The position numbers and the translations under genes were made by a program. A stretch of 64,000 nt of DNA from positions 67,932,648 to 67,996,647 of the forward strand of contig NC_062228.1 of assembly GCF_902686445.1 (NCBI RefSeq). The letters run 5' to 3'. The notes under the pieces are model-generated. The model searched no databases and was not told where the DNA came from. It was given only the letters and a program-made list of their open reading frames with translations. Positions within the stretch are counted from its first letter, which is position 1, and each line of letters begins with the position of its first letter. Shown one piece after another: positions 36,299 to 47,345 of this stretch. This DNA comes from Sciurus carolinensis (Eukaryota > Chordata > Mammalia > Rodentia > Sciuridae).

Positions 36299-37627
36299 TT
36301 GGGAATCAGTCGAACAAAAGAGGGGAAAGACCACTACAATGAGAACTACAGAACACTAAAGAAGGAAATTAAAGAAAATCTTAGAAGATGGAAAAATCTC
36401 CCATGTTCTTGGATAAGCAGAATTAATTTTGTCAAAATGGCCATACTACCAAAAGTGCTATACAGATTCAATGCAATTCCAATTAAAATCCCAATGATGT
36501 GCCTTACAGAAATAGAGCACGCAATTATAAAATTCATGTGGAAAAATAAGAAACCCAGAATAGCTAGAGCAATCCTTAGCAGAAAGAGTGAAGCAGGGGG
36601 TATCACAATACCAGATATTCAACTCTACTACAAGCAATAGTAACAAAAATGGCATGGTATTGGTATCAAAATAGACAGGTAGATGAATGATAGAGAATAG
36701 AGGACACAGACACAAACCCAAATAAATACAATTTTCTCATACTAGACAAAGGTGCCAAAAACACCCAGTGGAGAAAAGATAGCCTCTTCAAGAAATGGTG
36801 CTGATAAACCTGAAAATCCATATGCAACAGAATGAAACTAAACCCCTATCTCTCACCCTCCAAAATACTCAACTGAAAATGGATCAAGGACCTCGGAATC
36901 AGACCAAAGACCCTGCATCTTATAGAAGAAAAAGTAGCTCCAATTCTTCAAAATGTCATCTTAGGATCAGACTTTCTTAACAGGACTCCCATAGCACAGG
37001 AAATAAAAGCAAGAATCAATAACTGGGATAGATTCAAACAAAGTAGCTTTCTCCAGCAAAGGAAGCAATCAGTAATGTGAAGAGAAAGCTCACAGTGGGG
37101 GAGAAAATTTTTGCCACTCATACTTCAGATGGAGCACTAATTTCCAGAATCTATAAGGAACTCAAACAATTCTACACCAAGAATACAAATAACCCAGTGA
37201 ACAAATGTTTTCAGGAAATGAACAGACACTTCACAGAAGATCTACAAGCAATCAACAGATATAAATGCAAATCAACACTACCTTAAGATTTCATCTCACC
37301 CCAATTAGAATGGCGATTATCAAGAACATAAGCAAAAATTGGTGTTGGCGAGGATGTGGGGAAAAAGGTACACTCATACATTGCTGGTGGGCTTGCAAAT
37401 TAGTGCAGCCACTCTGGAAAGCAGTGTGGAGATTCCTCAGAAACCTTGGAATGGTACCACCATTTGACCCATCTATCCCACTCCTTGGCCTATACCCAAG
37501 GGACTTAAAATCAGCATACTACAGAGATACAGCCACATCAATGTTCATAGCTGCTCAATTCACAATAGCCAGATTGTGGAACCAACCTAGATGTCCTTCA
37601 ATTGCTGAATGGATAAAGAAACTGTAG
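36299..37627 (+). pseudogene. L1 ORF2 C-terminal fragment
   Basis: Readable pieces in order: [20 protein letters not shown] and [20 protein letters not shown] (36299-36640), then the Cys-rich end with [20 protein letters not shown] and [20 protein letters not shown] (37265-37627). Frame breaks lie between the pieces. The stop at 37625 is near the expected ORF2 end. Confidence 0.85.
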
Positions 37628-37631
37628 TATA

Positions 37632-37667
<36 letters not shown>

Positions 37668-37735
37668 TAGATAGATATATGTAGATATCTATCTATCTAT
37701 GTATATATATCTATATATATACACACAATGGAATA
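37627..37735. repeat. (TA)n, GATA/TATC microsatellite in L1
   Basis: TATATA run to about 37664, then GATA units, then ATCT units and a TATATA/ACAC tail. It lies at the ORF2/3' UTR boundary of the L1. Confidence 0.9.
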
Positions 37736-37895
37736 TTACTGAGCCATAAAGAATGAGAAAATTATGGCATTTGCAGGCAAGTGGATGAAACTGGAGAATA
37801 TCATGCTAAGTGAGATAAGCCAATCTCAAAAAACTAAAGGACGGATGATGTTGCTGATAAGCGGATAATGACACATAATAGGGGGTGGGAGGGGT

Positions 37896-37930
37896 TATTG
37901 TTAGTGTTAGTGTTAGGGTTAGGGTTGGGG
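37896..37930 (+). repeat. Telomere-like GTTAGG tract in L1 3' UTR
   Basis: Contains GTTAGTGTTAGTGTTAGGGT followed by TAGGGTTGGGG. It is short and imperfect and sits in the G-rich part of the L1 3' UTR, so local slippage is likely. Confidence 0.7.
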
Positions 37931-38168
37931 AAAGGCAAGAATGGAGGAAGGAAGGACTGTATAGAGGGAAAAGAGGGGTGGGAGGAGTGGTGGGGGAATG
38001 GAAAAAATATCAGAATGAATCAAACAACATTTCCCTATGTAAATTTATGATTACACAAATGGTATGCCTTTACTCCATGTACAAACAGAGAAACAACATG
38101 CATCCCATTTGTTTACAATAAAAATAAATAAATAAAATAAAAATGCCAACTAACTACAAAAAAAAAGA

Positions 38169-39180
38169 ATAAAACTTAATACACAATGTTAAGAGTAATT
38201 AGTGTACTTAAGAACTCCTTGTTAGTTTAACATATGAATTAAGTCTTGTTTCTTATCAGTATATTAAGTATTTGACCTTAGGGAAGAAACTTAAATAGCT
38301 TTCACTGTTGTCTCACATATATATAATGAACTTAGTTATACACAAACTTGTTGAAAAATGTCCTTTACTTACACACAGGCATTCTTAGCATTCATTTAGA
38401 CCCTCATGTCACCAATTTATGAAAACACAAACAATGTTCAAGTACACCACCCATGGAATTCAGGAATTTAAGAGTATTTTGCTATATCTAACAGCATTTT
38501 ATCTTTGTACATTAATCAGATGCTTTCCTAAACACATTTATGAAAATTAGTTCATATATGTCAAATTCAATTTGCTTATTAACTATAAGAATTAAGGTAT
38601 CACACAAGTGTATTGGACAGCATTTACCTCTTCCATGTTGAAGAAAATTAAATAGCATGAGAGAGCAAGAAAGAGAGAGAAGGCACAGAGAGGGAGGGGA
38701 GAGGGAGGGAGAGAGACACAGAGAGAGAGACTCTGAAAAACATTTTTCTGTATTGCAGCCCACAAGAACTTTAAAATGGATACAGTTTTCTTCAGTCATA
38801 TGTTGGTCACCCCCTGGGCCTGCTGTGTATTACAGTTTACATTCCAAAGCTGGTTAGGGTTATTTTTCTCTCTCTCAGTGACATGCAGGTTAAAGTTTTG
38901 CTCCATAGGATAAGATGAGGGTAAGTGCTTGAAATAAGGATTTTTACATGATTTTGGGCTGGGAACTCACCTAATTTGCCATTTTGCAATAAATGACTTT
39001 TTAACTCTTTGCACAATTTCTTGATCAAAGGTTCCCTATTTGGGCCATTGGTGTAGATTATCTCATTTGCACTGTGGCCATATTTGAGTGCTGACCTTAA
39101 TGAAGCTTTCGATTTAGATAAATGACTGGATCATTCTCACATTGTGGAGGGGTGAAGGAGTGGACCAGACCTGGAAGATT
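38169..39180 (-). other. ERV 2 interior, 5' half, AT-rich
   Basis: Continues ERV 2 right of the nested L1. It includes the stretch at 38245-38335 shared with ERV 1 and a (GA)n-rich tract at about 38655-38735. Capsid-level gag remains may lie at 38840-39060 but are too decayed to assign. Confidence 0.5.
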
Positions 39181-39299
39181 TGCCCCTACTTAGTGAAGGT
39201 GTGTCTGAGTGAGGGGATGAAGTTGTGGCTGAGCAAGCAAAGAAGCAGAGGGTGGAGGTGGAGAAAGTGAAGAGTGATCTTTTAGGTCAAAAGAGGTAA

Positions 39300-39900
39300 A
39301 GTCATTAAGATTGGGAGGTGAAAGTGTTAAGGGAGAGTGAGCAGGGAGGACCTGGGTGGGGAAGGAGGACGGACTTAAAGAGGGGTGAGAGTGAAGAAAA
39401 GAGAAGGCTTGAACATAGGGAATCCTGGCCTGCTTGCTGCTGTGACAGAAGTTGTATAAATCCTGTATAATGGGATTGAAAGTCCCATTCTTTGGACTGA
39501 GGAGTCATTATCTAATTTATATTGGGGCCAAACTGTGTAGCAACAGAATATGAGGTTTTGAGGTTTGAGATCTGGAGTCAAATGGAGAGGCTGACTGTTT
39601 TGAGGAGACACACAAGGGGGGGGGCACAGAGAATTTTAGATTGGGCAGAGTCCTTGGCTAAGAGTTCTCAGGAGCCCAGAGAAGGGAAACAGGAGAGAAA
39701 GGGGTTTCCCCATGACCTCTCTGACTTCCCACATAGAAGCAGACCACCAGTGAGGGGTGTCACCATCCCTGACAGGTCTGCAGCCAATGCCAAGGGAGAA
39801 TCTAACCCAGTGCTGGGATTTTTGTAGAGAGAGAGAGAGAGCACTCAGGGCCTCTATAGAAGAGTTCTGAGGACACACTGCCAGTAGAGGAAAGAATGAC
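39300..39900 (-). pseudogene. ERV 2 gag matrix remnant
   Basis: Minus-strand frame 39375-39611 has the class I matrix block LKPQNLIFCCYTVWPQYKLD, equivalent to the matrix of ERV 1. The purine-rich plus strand at 39180-39310 mirrors the pyrimidine-rich p12-like tract of ERV 1. No intact gag start is found, and stops and frame changes disable it. Confidence 0.7.
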
Positions 39901-40049
39901 TAGAGTCAAATTCCGTGGTGGGCAAGAAGGTTGGCAAAATCACGTCATGAACCCACTATTGTGGATATTGGCCAGGGAGGAGGGGGCACTGTCAAGATGG
40001 CTGAGATCCCAGTGAAGGAAGAAGCACCAGGCAATGACTGTGGATCCCA

Positions 40050-40067
40050 TCTTAGGTTTCAGTACCA
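40050..40067 (-). other. ERV 2 primer-binding site, tRNA-Phe-like
   Basis: On the minus strand TGGTACTGAAACCTAAGA lies 3 bases after the 5' LTR and matches the tRNA-Phe primer complement at 13 of 18 positions. It is nearly the same as the ERV 1 site in its first ten bases. Confidence 0.6.
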
Positions 40068-40070
40068 GAA

Positions 40071-40386
40071 TATTAGGGTAGCTTGCACAAAAATCCATTG
40101 CAGACGCACCTCAGAGTTCAAGCAATGGTTTATTGACACAGACAGTCTGCCAGGCTGTCCCTCTGTGAGGAGAGGTAGCCTGCAGAAAAAAAAAACTTCT
40201 AAACTATACAGTCATGTACAATGGAGTAGCTAAAAATAACCGATCTGGCCCTGCAACTCTACTTGATGTCTTTGGGGTGGTTCTGGTTATTGGGACTCCT
40301 TGTGAGTGGGCCTACCAGGAAGGTAATTCCTGGGTGGGCAGGTACTGACTTTCAGAAGGGAGTCACTTTGGCCTGAAGTCTAAACA
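40071..40386 (-). repeat. ERV 2 5' LTR
   Basis: On the minus strand it starts TGTTTAGACTTCAGGCC; the poly(A) signal is at 40129-40134 (TTTATT on plus). The target copy CAGGC follows at 40387. Confidence 0.85.
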
Positions 40387-40391
40387 CAGGC

Positions 40392-41270
40392 TGCAGGTCA
40401 TGTGCAGAAGCACCCTTGTTAGACTGCTAATGGGAGCTACAGTCTGCACATCTTCCTGATACAACTGTCATTCCAGTGAGGGGCTGAACTCCAGAAGTAG
40501 CTTTGCTATACCTTGGCAGGTGGGCCTTTGTGAACCTGGGTTCCTCATATTTTGAGGTGCTTTGAAAATACAGGTCACCAATTGCTTCAAACCCTGTAAG
40601 GCCTGGACCTGACTTGGTGACATCTTCCTAGAGTAGAAGGAAGCAAAACTGCTAAGAGAAAAGGTGGTTCTTCCCAGGCTGAGGAAGTTACAAATGAAGT
40701 CTGGAATGTGTTGTCTCACTGGAAGGATGAGTGACCAAGGAGTAAGGATGCCATGATCAAAGGACAAAGAAATCCATTTGGAGAAGCTGTCACAGACCAG
40801 TCTCAAAACTAGAGCATCAGAGAAAATAAAGGTGACTCCAGATTATGGCCCATGAAAGCCATGAATTCTTGCATACATGAAAAATGATTTAGAAAAGGAG
40901 TGAAAAAGGAGAAATGGGAATCACCCCAGGTGGGAGGTCAAAGGGGAAGGAGCCTGAGAGCTAGGTCAACAGTGGTGGCCAAAACACAGGTGGAAGACGG
41001 ATGTGCATCAGGATACATGGGTCAACATGTCCAGAATGCTTACTGAAGGAGAAAATGGTAATATTTCAGTGAAGAACTGTGAAAGAAGTAGTGGGAAGTG
41101 TCGCTGTGATGACCACTACCACGTGCATCCCAGTACACTATAAGGACATAAAAGTCCACATCTGTGGTTTCCCAGTAAAAGATTTAGAACTTCAATCTTC
41201 TGGAAACATTAGCACTACAGAGGAAGATTTTTAAAATAACTGGCTTCTCATCTTAAAAAAATAAGAAGAT
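40392..41270. other. Intergenic, nothing recognised
   Basis: No recognisable gene or repeat between ERV 2 and the MORC3 retrocopy. Confidence 0.5.
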
Positions 41271-41274
41271 GGGA

Positions 41275-42704
41275 GCTGGACTGGGTCCCACCAGGAAGTG
41301 GATGGGACGTCGCACCCCGGAGTCGGGTGGCAGCGAGGCCGGCCCTGGCTTTGTAGCTCGCTCAAGATAGCAGCACAGCCACCCAGCGAGAATCGCCTCA
41401 ACGTGCTTTGTCTAAAGTTTTTACATACAAATTCTACTAGTCGTACTTGGCCATTCAGTGCAGTTGCTGAATTAGTAGATAATGTTTATGATCCTGATGT
41501 GAAAGCTAAACAGATATGGATTGACAAAACAGTGATAAATGACTGTATATGCTTGACATTCACTAATAATGGGAATGGTATGACATCAGATATGTTACAC
41601 AAAGTGCCAAGAGATGGGAAAACACATCAAGATAGATTTAAAGTAATTTACTGAAGATGATACAGCCAGGAAGGCTTTGGCTTCAGTGACAAAGTCACCG
41701 TGAATGGTCATGTCCCAGGTGGATTGTATGGGAATGGCTTCAAGTCAGGTTCTATGCATTTGGGTAAAGATGCCATCGTTTTTACCAAAAATGGAGAAAC
41801 CATGAGTGTGGGCTTCTTGTCTCAGACCTACCTGTAAGTCATAAAAGCAGAACATGTTGTTGTTCCAATAGTGGCATTCAACAAGCACCACGTCAGATGT
41901 TTAATTTGGCAGAATCAAAAGCCAGCCTTGCTGCAATTCTGGAACATTCTCTGTTTTCTATGAAACAGAAATTACTGGAAGAACTTAATGCCATTATGGG
42001 TAAGAAGGGGACAAGGATCATCATTTGGAATCTTAGAAGCTACAAAAATGCAACAGAGTTTGACTTTGAAAAGGATAAATATGATATCAGAATTCCTGAG
42101 GATTTAGATGAGGCAACAGGAAAGAAAGGGTACAAGAAGTAAGAAAGAATGGACCAAATTGCCCCTGAGAGTGACTATTCCTTGAGGGCTTACTGCAGTA
42201 TATTATATCTAAAGCCAAGAATGCAGATCATCTTACGTGGACAGAAAGTGAAGACACAGCTAGTTTTGAAGAGTCTTGCCTACATCGAACGTGATGATTA
42301 TCGACCTAAATTCTTAACTAAAACATTGAGAATTACTTTTGGATTCAACTACAGAAATAAAGATCATTATGGCATAATGATGTATCACAGAAATAAACTC
42401 ACCAAAGCTTATGAAAACGTCAGATGTCACCTAAGGGCAAACAACATGGGTGTTGGAGTAGTTGGAATTATAGAATGTAATTTCCTTAAGCCAACTCATA
42501 ATAAGCAATATTTTGACTACATTAATGAGTACAGACTTAGAGTAACAGCGCTAGGAGAAAAGCTGAATGATTACTGGAATGAAATGAAAGTGAAGAAAAA
42601 TTCAGAATATCCTCTAAATTTGCCAGTTGAAGATATACAGAAACGTCCTGATCAAACATGGGTTCAATGTGATTCCTGTCTAAAGTGGTGAAAATTACCA
42701 TTTG
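41275..42704 (+). pseudogene. MORC3: MORC3 processed pseudogene (retrocopy), 3' truncated
   Basis: Intronless copy of the 5' part of MORC3, a nuclear GHKL-ATPase with a CW zinc finger. It starts in 5' UTR. The initiator ATG is now ATA at 41367-41369, followed by [20 protein letters not shown] and the GHKL segment [20 protein letters not shown]. An insertion of about 65-70 bases near 41606-41675 breaks the frame. Segments continue through FVLSQTYL-like text with a stop, a frameshift near 41890, [40 protein letters not shown], a stop at 42140, then a 180-codon open part (42149-42691) ending at the CW start [12 protein letters not shown], where Arg is replaced by a stop. Homology ends at about 42704 in a minisatellite. 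No function is likely; recognition is firm. Confidence 0.93.
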
Positions 42705-43370
42705 CCCTCACATTGGTGAATGCTCCTCCCTTTGCCACACCAGGCAGTGTGCTCCTCCCTTTGCCCACACCTGGCAAAATGCTGCTCCCTGTGCCTGCAC
42801 CTAGCAGAATATTCCTCCCTGTGCCCACACCTTGCTGAATGGCCCTGCTGTGCTTCGACTGGGAGAATTCTCATCCCTGTACCTACACCTGGCACGATGT
42901 TCCTCCCTGTCCCACACCTTGCAGAATTTTCCTCCCTGTGCTGCACCTGAGAGAATGCTCATCCCTTTGCCCAAACCTGGCAGAATTCTTCCCCTGTGTT
43001 GCACCTGGCAGAATGTTCCTCCTTTCACCCGAATCTTTTAGAATGCTCTTCCCTTTCCCTGCACCTGGCAGAATTCTCCTCTCTGTGCTACACCTACCTG
43101 CATGCTCCTCAATGTGCTGCAACTTGCAGAATTCTCCTCTGTACTTGAACTGGCAAAACCTCCACACTGTGCTGCACCTGGATGCATGCTCCTCCCTATG
43201 CTGCACGTGGCAGAATTCTCCTCCCTGTGCCCTCACGTGCAAGAATGCTCCTCCCTGTCCTGCAAATGAGAATGCTCCTCCCTGGCCCACACCTGGCAGA
43301 ATGCTCGTTCTTAAAACCGCACCTTGCAGAATGCCCCTTCTTCTATCTTCATCTGACAGCGTGCATGTCC
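42705..43370. repeat. Minisatellite, about 30-bp unit
   Basis: About 20 diverged units such as GAATGCTCCTCCCTGTG plus CCCACACCTGGCA, with unit lengths 28-31. Because 30 is divisible by three, long open frames appear on both strands (for example 42839-43477 plus, 42883-43443 minus); they are repeat artefacts. Confidence 0.9.
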
Positions 43371-45961
43371 TGCTTGAACAAGATGTGTACCATTTGGTAC
43401 CTTGCTTTTGTATATTTGGTCTGTTTTCCTCAACAGGAATCACTTTCCATGGGAAACATTGTTGTTATGTCTCCTGAATCCCAGCTGCAGAGAAGAGTGC
43501 CTCACCTGCTGGGAGAGGGAGGGGACCTTGAAGCACTCTTGAGCAGTAAAAGGATATGTCCTTGTGTCACTCTGCCCACTTGAACCACTCTGGTTTCTCT
43601 TTCCACTAAATTCACATGCTGTCCACTGTTCAGTTTGGGCATCCTAGAAGTGCCCAGGGATTTCAGCAATCATACTTTGAAGCCCAAGTTTTACATGAGG
43701 CTGAAATCCAGCCTGAGCCTTGTGCTCCATGTCCCCTCTCAGTAGGTAGGTCCCTGCGTGCTCTGATCAGCCTCCCCTGGGACCTCTGCTTATGCCAATG
43801 TGAAGCCTGTCCCACCTGCTTCTGCCCTTGAGGGGCTTCTCATGGGGAAGGGCTTGCAGAGACATCACAGTCCTCACCTCGTGTTCCCCAGATGACCTCC
43901 AGTCCCCATGCAGGTGCTGTCACTGCACCTCAGGTGAAAGGACAGACACTTCCCAGCAAAGTGGTGAGGTCATGGAGTCCCTGACCTTTATCACCTTCCC
44001 TGCCCACACCTGCACAATGCTGCCTGAGAACACTGACAGACATCATCATTCAGTTAAGTGTCCATGCCTTCATATCACTCCCAGATTCTGAGAAGGAGTC
44101 TTCCCCAAATGCAGTATCAGACACAGAAGCATGGATCCAGAGGGGATTGGACATGAGACTATGACAGCGCTCTCTCCCTCTACCTCTCCCTCTCCCCCTT
44201 CCTTCTACTGTCCCTCTCCCCTTCCTCTCCCTCTCTCTCTCCTCTCCCAATCTCACTCTCCACCTCACACACACATTCACAGCAGCTCTTTCAGGAAACA
44301 CTTCATGTCTCCTTCTTGCTCTGACCTCCCTCTGAGATGTCCTCACTGGTCCCTGACTAACACTCTCTGCTCATTCTGCAGCTTTGCTCTGCAGACCCAG
44401 GTGAGCTTAAGGAAGGTGAGTCCCCAGTGGGCACTGGTGTCCAGGTGAAGGTGTGGGTATGGGCATGGGCTCTTGCTTTCCTTACTGCTGATCCCAGGGA
44501 GAGGAGGCAGAGCCCAGGGAGATCATAATGCTAAATCTAAAACTACTCTCCTCAGTAGAGGAACAACAAACAGTTGGTTAGAGAAAAGTTAAAACAGTTG
44601 TTTCCTGTGTCGAGGATGAAAAGGCAATTGGGGAAATTGTGTGAACTGTGATGGGGACAGAGGAAGGGAGAGGGCAGCCAGGGACCCTGAGTGTCTGAGT
44701 CTGACTGTAATGCCACTTGGCACCCCAGCCTGTAGACAGATTGTGAAGTGCTATCCTGCTTTTCCATCCCACAATCAATCTTATTCTGAATATCCCCACA
44801 AACATTTTCTTATGAAACAGGAAAGAACACCCATTCTCACCATGGATGCTTTGGATGGGCAGTTGGGTGCCGTTCCCTGAGGACTCAGGGCACCTATTCT
44901 GATCCCGTGTATCCACTTTCCTTTCCCTGTGAAATTCAGCACCTGTTTATCAGTCAGAATTTGAAAACACACCACAGCCTCAGGGACCCAGGCTCCTGTT
45001 AGGGACCTGACTTCATGCCAGCCTGAAGACTCCTGCTGCAGCCTGACCCCCTGCTCCCTCGGATACACTACAGGCCTGGTCTCTCAGCCATCCCCATGTT
45101 CTCCCTTCTGCTGTGCTTACTCTGCCTCACAGTTTCAGCACTATCATGGGGCTGCAGTTCACTGACGAGTTTAAACTGCCTTCTGTCTTGCAGATGCTGG
45201 AAAGAGATCAGTTGTGACACTCTGCACAAACCCCCAAGCCTATGATTGACGTTAGTGTTCGGTCCGACTGCACCCCCCACCCCAGCACTCCCAAGGCCAG
45301 CATTTCTGGTGAGGCTCCTTCCAGATACCTTTTCCTCCATCTGGAACCTGCAGAAAGGTGTCTCCTGACTAACCCCTGCCTGACCAAGTAAGCAACATAA
45401 TTTATTCCCCGCTGCCCTTTTAAAGCAACCAGCTGCCCTTCATGGAAATTTGCCAGACACAAGGTGGTTCTCCTCTGCCCACCTCCATCTTCCATTCCAC
45501 ACTGAGCAGCCCTTATCCAAGACTCCAATGCATTTGTTCAGTGTTCACACATGAGTGTGAAGAGAAAAATGTTTTCTCAAATATCAAAACTTGAATATTC
45601 AATAAAGCATATCATTACGCTTAAAGTACTACCAAGATAAAAATGGATAAAGCAAGCATGTCGGATTAGTGGGTCACATTGTGTAGATGTCTCACTGAAG
45701 AGAAACATGAAATACAGATGTGTTCAAAACTTATGCACTGCCTGCACTAACTCCTCCAATGTTATTGGTTTTGAGTTACTTAAATTTTTATTCACATATT
45801 CTTGAATTATACTGAAAGGGTTGGTTGTCAGTTCTATAAATAGACTTATATATTTCAAATGAATAATGATGACACATTTCCAAACAAGATTGTGGACCAC
45901 AGCCTAACCTTCCTCTTCCAGGGCTGTAATTTTCATATATGTTTGTGTTTCATTTATCTGA
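43371..45961. other. Intergenic, no gene recognised
   Basis: Includes a polypyrimidine (CTCTCC)n tract at about 44165-44270. Short frames on both strands lack known domains, including the 106-codon minus frame at 45208-45528. Confidence 0.5.
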
Positions 45962-46075
45962 AACCTGGCATGGTGGTACCAGTCCATAATCCTGGCTACT
46001 TGAGAAACTGAGGCAGGAGGATCACAAGTTTGAGGCCCACCTGGGAAACTTACCCTGACACTGTAAAAATATTAA
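45962..46075 (+). mobile_element. B1-type SINE
   Basis: 7SL-derived: AACCTGGCATGGTGGTACCA, CCTGGCTACTTGAGAAACTG, AGGCAGGAGGATCACAAGTT. The monomeric length and rodent setting make B1 more likely than Alu. Confidence 0.85.
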
Positions 46076-46469
46076 ATTGTGATGGATGGGTTCCTGTTGT
46101 CCCCATGGACCATGCTGACCCCAGAAAGAGGAAAAAAATTACTATTTGCACTATTTCAGGTAAGTACAAAGAGAACAACATAGTGATAATCAAGTGATTT
46201 CTTCATTTAACTTTGAAAATTTTTGATTTGATATGGAATGTCTATACTATTTTTAAAGAATCACGGGAAAATACATATGTGTGTACTACTTAATACAGAT
46301 GAGAACACTTCACAAAGCCAACCTTTCTACCCTTCCATCATGGCCAGTCTCTGCTCCAATATTTCTGTCGTTATATATTTAAAAAATATATGGTGCACAT
46401 GTCTGTGTCTTGTCTCTACCTATGTAATATATGCTTGAGAACCACCCACTAAAGCCCACAAGGCTCTGC

Positions 46470-47345
46470 CTACTCTCCCTGTACACACACCTGCTGGGCA
46501 CTCTTGAACCTGAAGACACCCATGTCCATGCACATGCCTTCCCCTCCTCTCCCTGTAGAGACACCTGCTGGGCACCCTCCATCCTGAGGGCATCCATGTC
46601 CCTGCACAGGTCTCCCCCACATTTCCCAGCAGAGACACATGCTGGGCATCCTCCCCTATGAAGTTGCACCCATGTACATGCACAAGACTCACCCTCCTCT
46701 CCCAACAGAGACACCTGCTGGGCACCCTCCACCCTGAACGCACCCATGTCCCTGCACAGGGCTCTCCCTCCTCTCCCTGCAGAGACACCTGCTGGGTACC
46801 CTCCACCCTGAAGGCACCCATGTCCCTGCACAGGGCTCCCACTCCTCTCCCTGTAGAGACACCTGCTGGGCACCCTCCACCCTGAAGACACCCAAGTCCC
46901 TGCACAGGGCTCTCCCGCCTCTCCCTGTAGAGACACCTGCTGGACACCCTCCATCCTGAAGGAACCCATGTCCATGCACAGGTCTCCCCCTCCTCTCCCT
47001 GTAGAGACACCTGCTGGACGCCCTCCACTCTGAAGGCACCCATGTCCCTGCACAGTCCTCCCCCTCCTCTCCCTGCAGAGACACCTGCTGGGCACCCTCC
47101 ACCCTGAAGGAACCCATGTCCCTGCACAGGGCTCCCCATCTCTCCCTGTAGAGACACCTGCTGGACACCGTCCACGATGAAGGCATCCATGTCCCTGCAC
47201 TGGGGTCCCCTCCTCTCACTGCAGAGACACCTGCTGGGCACCCTCCATGATGAAGGCACCGATGTCCCTTCACAGTCCTCCCCCTCCTCTCCCTGCAGAG
47301 ACACCTGTTGGGCACCCTCCACCCTAAGAAGGGACCCATGTCAAT
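46470..47345. repeat. Minisatellite, 74-bp unit, about 12 copies
   Basis: The unit contains GAGACACCTGCTGGGCACCC, TCCACCCTGAAGGCACCCAT, GTCCCTGCACAGGGCTC and a CCTCCTCTCCCTG link. CACCCATG starts at 46741 and 46815 and the next equivalent is at 46889, giving exactly 74 bp. Units are highly alike. All three minus frames stay open for 220-300 codons here because 74 is not a multiple of three and the unit lacks stops on that strand. The array ends about 250 bp upstream of a V1R start codon. Confidence 0.95.

Larger units (their letters stand above)
35029..38168. mobile_element. Twin-primed (5'-inverted) L1
   Basis: The left segment (35029-about 36235) is L1 ORF2 RT on the minus strand; the right segment (about 36236-38168) is ORF2 C-terminus, 3' UTR and A-tail on the plus strand. 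The outer edge of the inverted segment is at the RT FTDD motif (35045-35056), and the plus segment resumes a short way downstream at KIKYLGI, the arrangement expected from twin priming. Target duplications ATAAAACTT flank it at 35020-35028 and 38169-38177. Confidence 0.85.
31427..40386 (-). mobile_element. Class I ERV 2, minus strand, interrupted by an L1
   Basis: LTRs at 31427-31720 (3') and 40071-40386 (5'), primer site at 40050-40067, gag remnant at 39300-39900 and an AT-rich interior. Exact 5-bp target duplications CAGGC lie at 31422-31426 and 40387-40391. Removing the L1 (35029-38168) leaves about 5.8 kb. Internal matches to ERV 1 (14531-14580 against about 33190-33235; 13795-13880 against 38245-38335) show that both belong to one family, although their LTRs have diverged. 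Confidence 0.85.

Noticed and set aside
42695..43583. Long Cys/Pro-rich frames on both strands after the MORC3 retrocopy
   Set aside because: Produced by the 30-bp minisatellite, whose unit length is a multiple of three.
44050..44346. Arg/Glu/Gly-rich minus frame
   Set aside because: Translation of a (CTCTCC)n low-complexity tract.
45208..45528. A 106-codon minus frame with basic helix-like text
   Set aside because: No recognisable domain, overlaps other frames, and no splice or conservation evidence.
45962..46075. Alu element (primate origin)
   Set aside because: It is a monomer of B1 length, and the ID and B1-ID SINEs elsewhere point to a squirrel-type rodent.
46470..47345. CRISPR-like array
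   Set aside because: Whole 74-bp units repeat with no unique spacers and the DNA is mammalian; it is a minisatellite.
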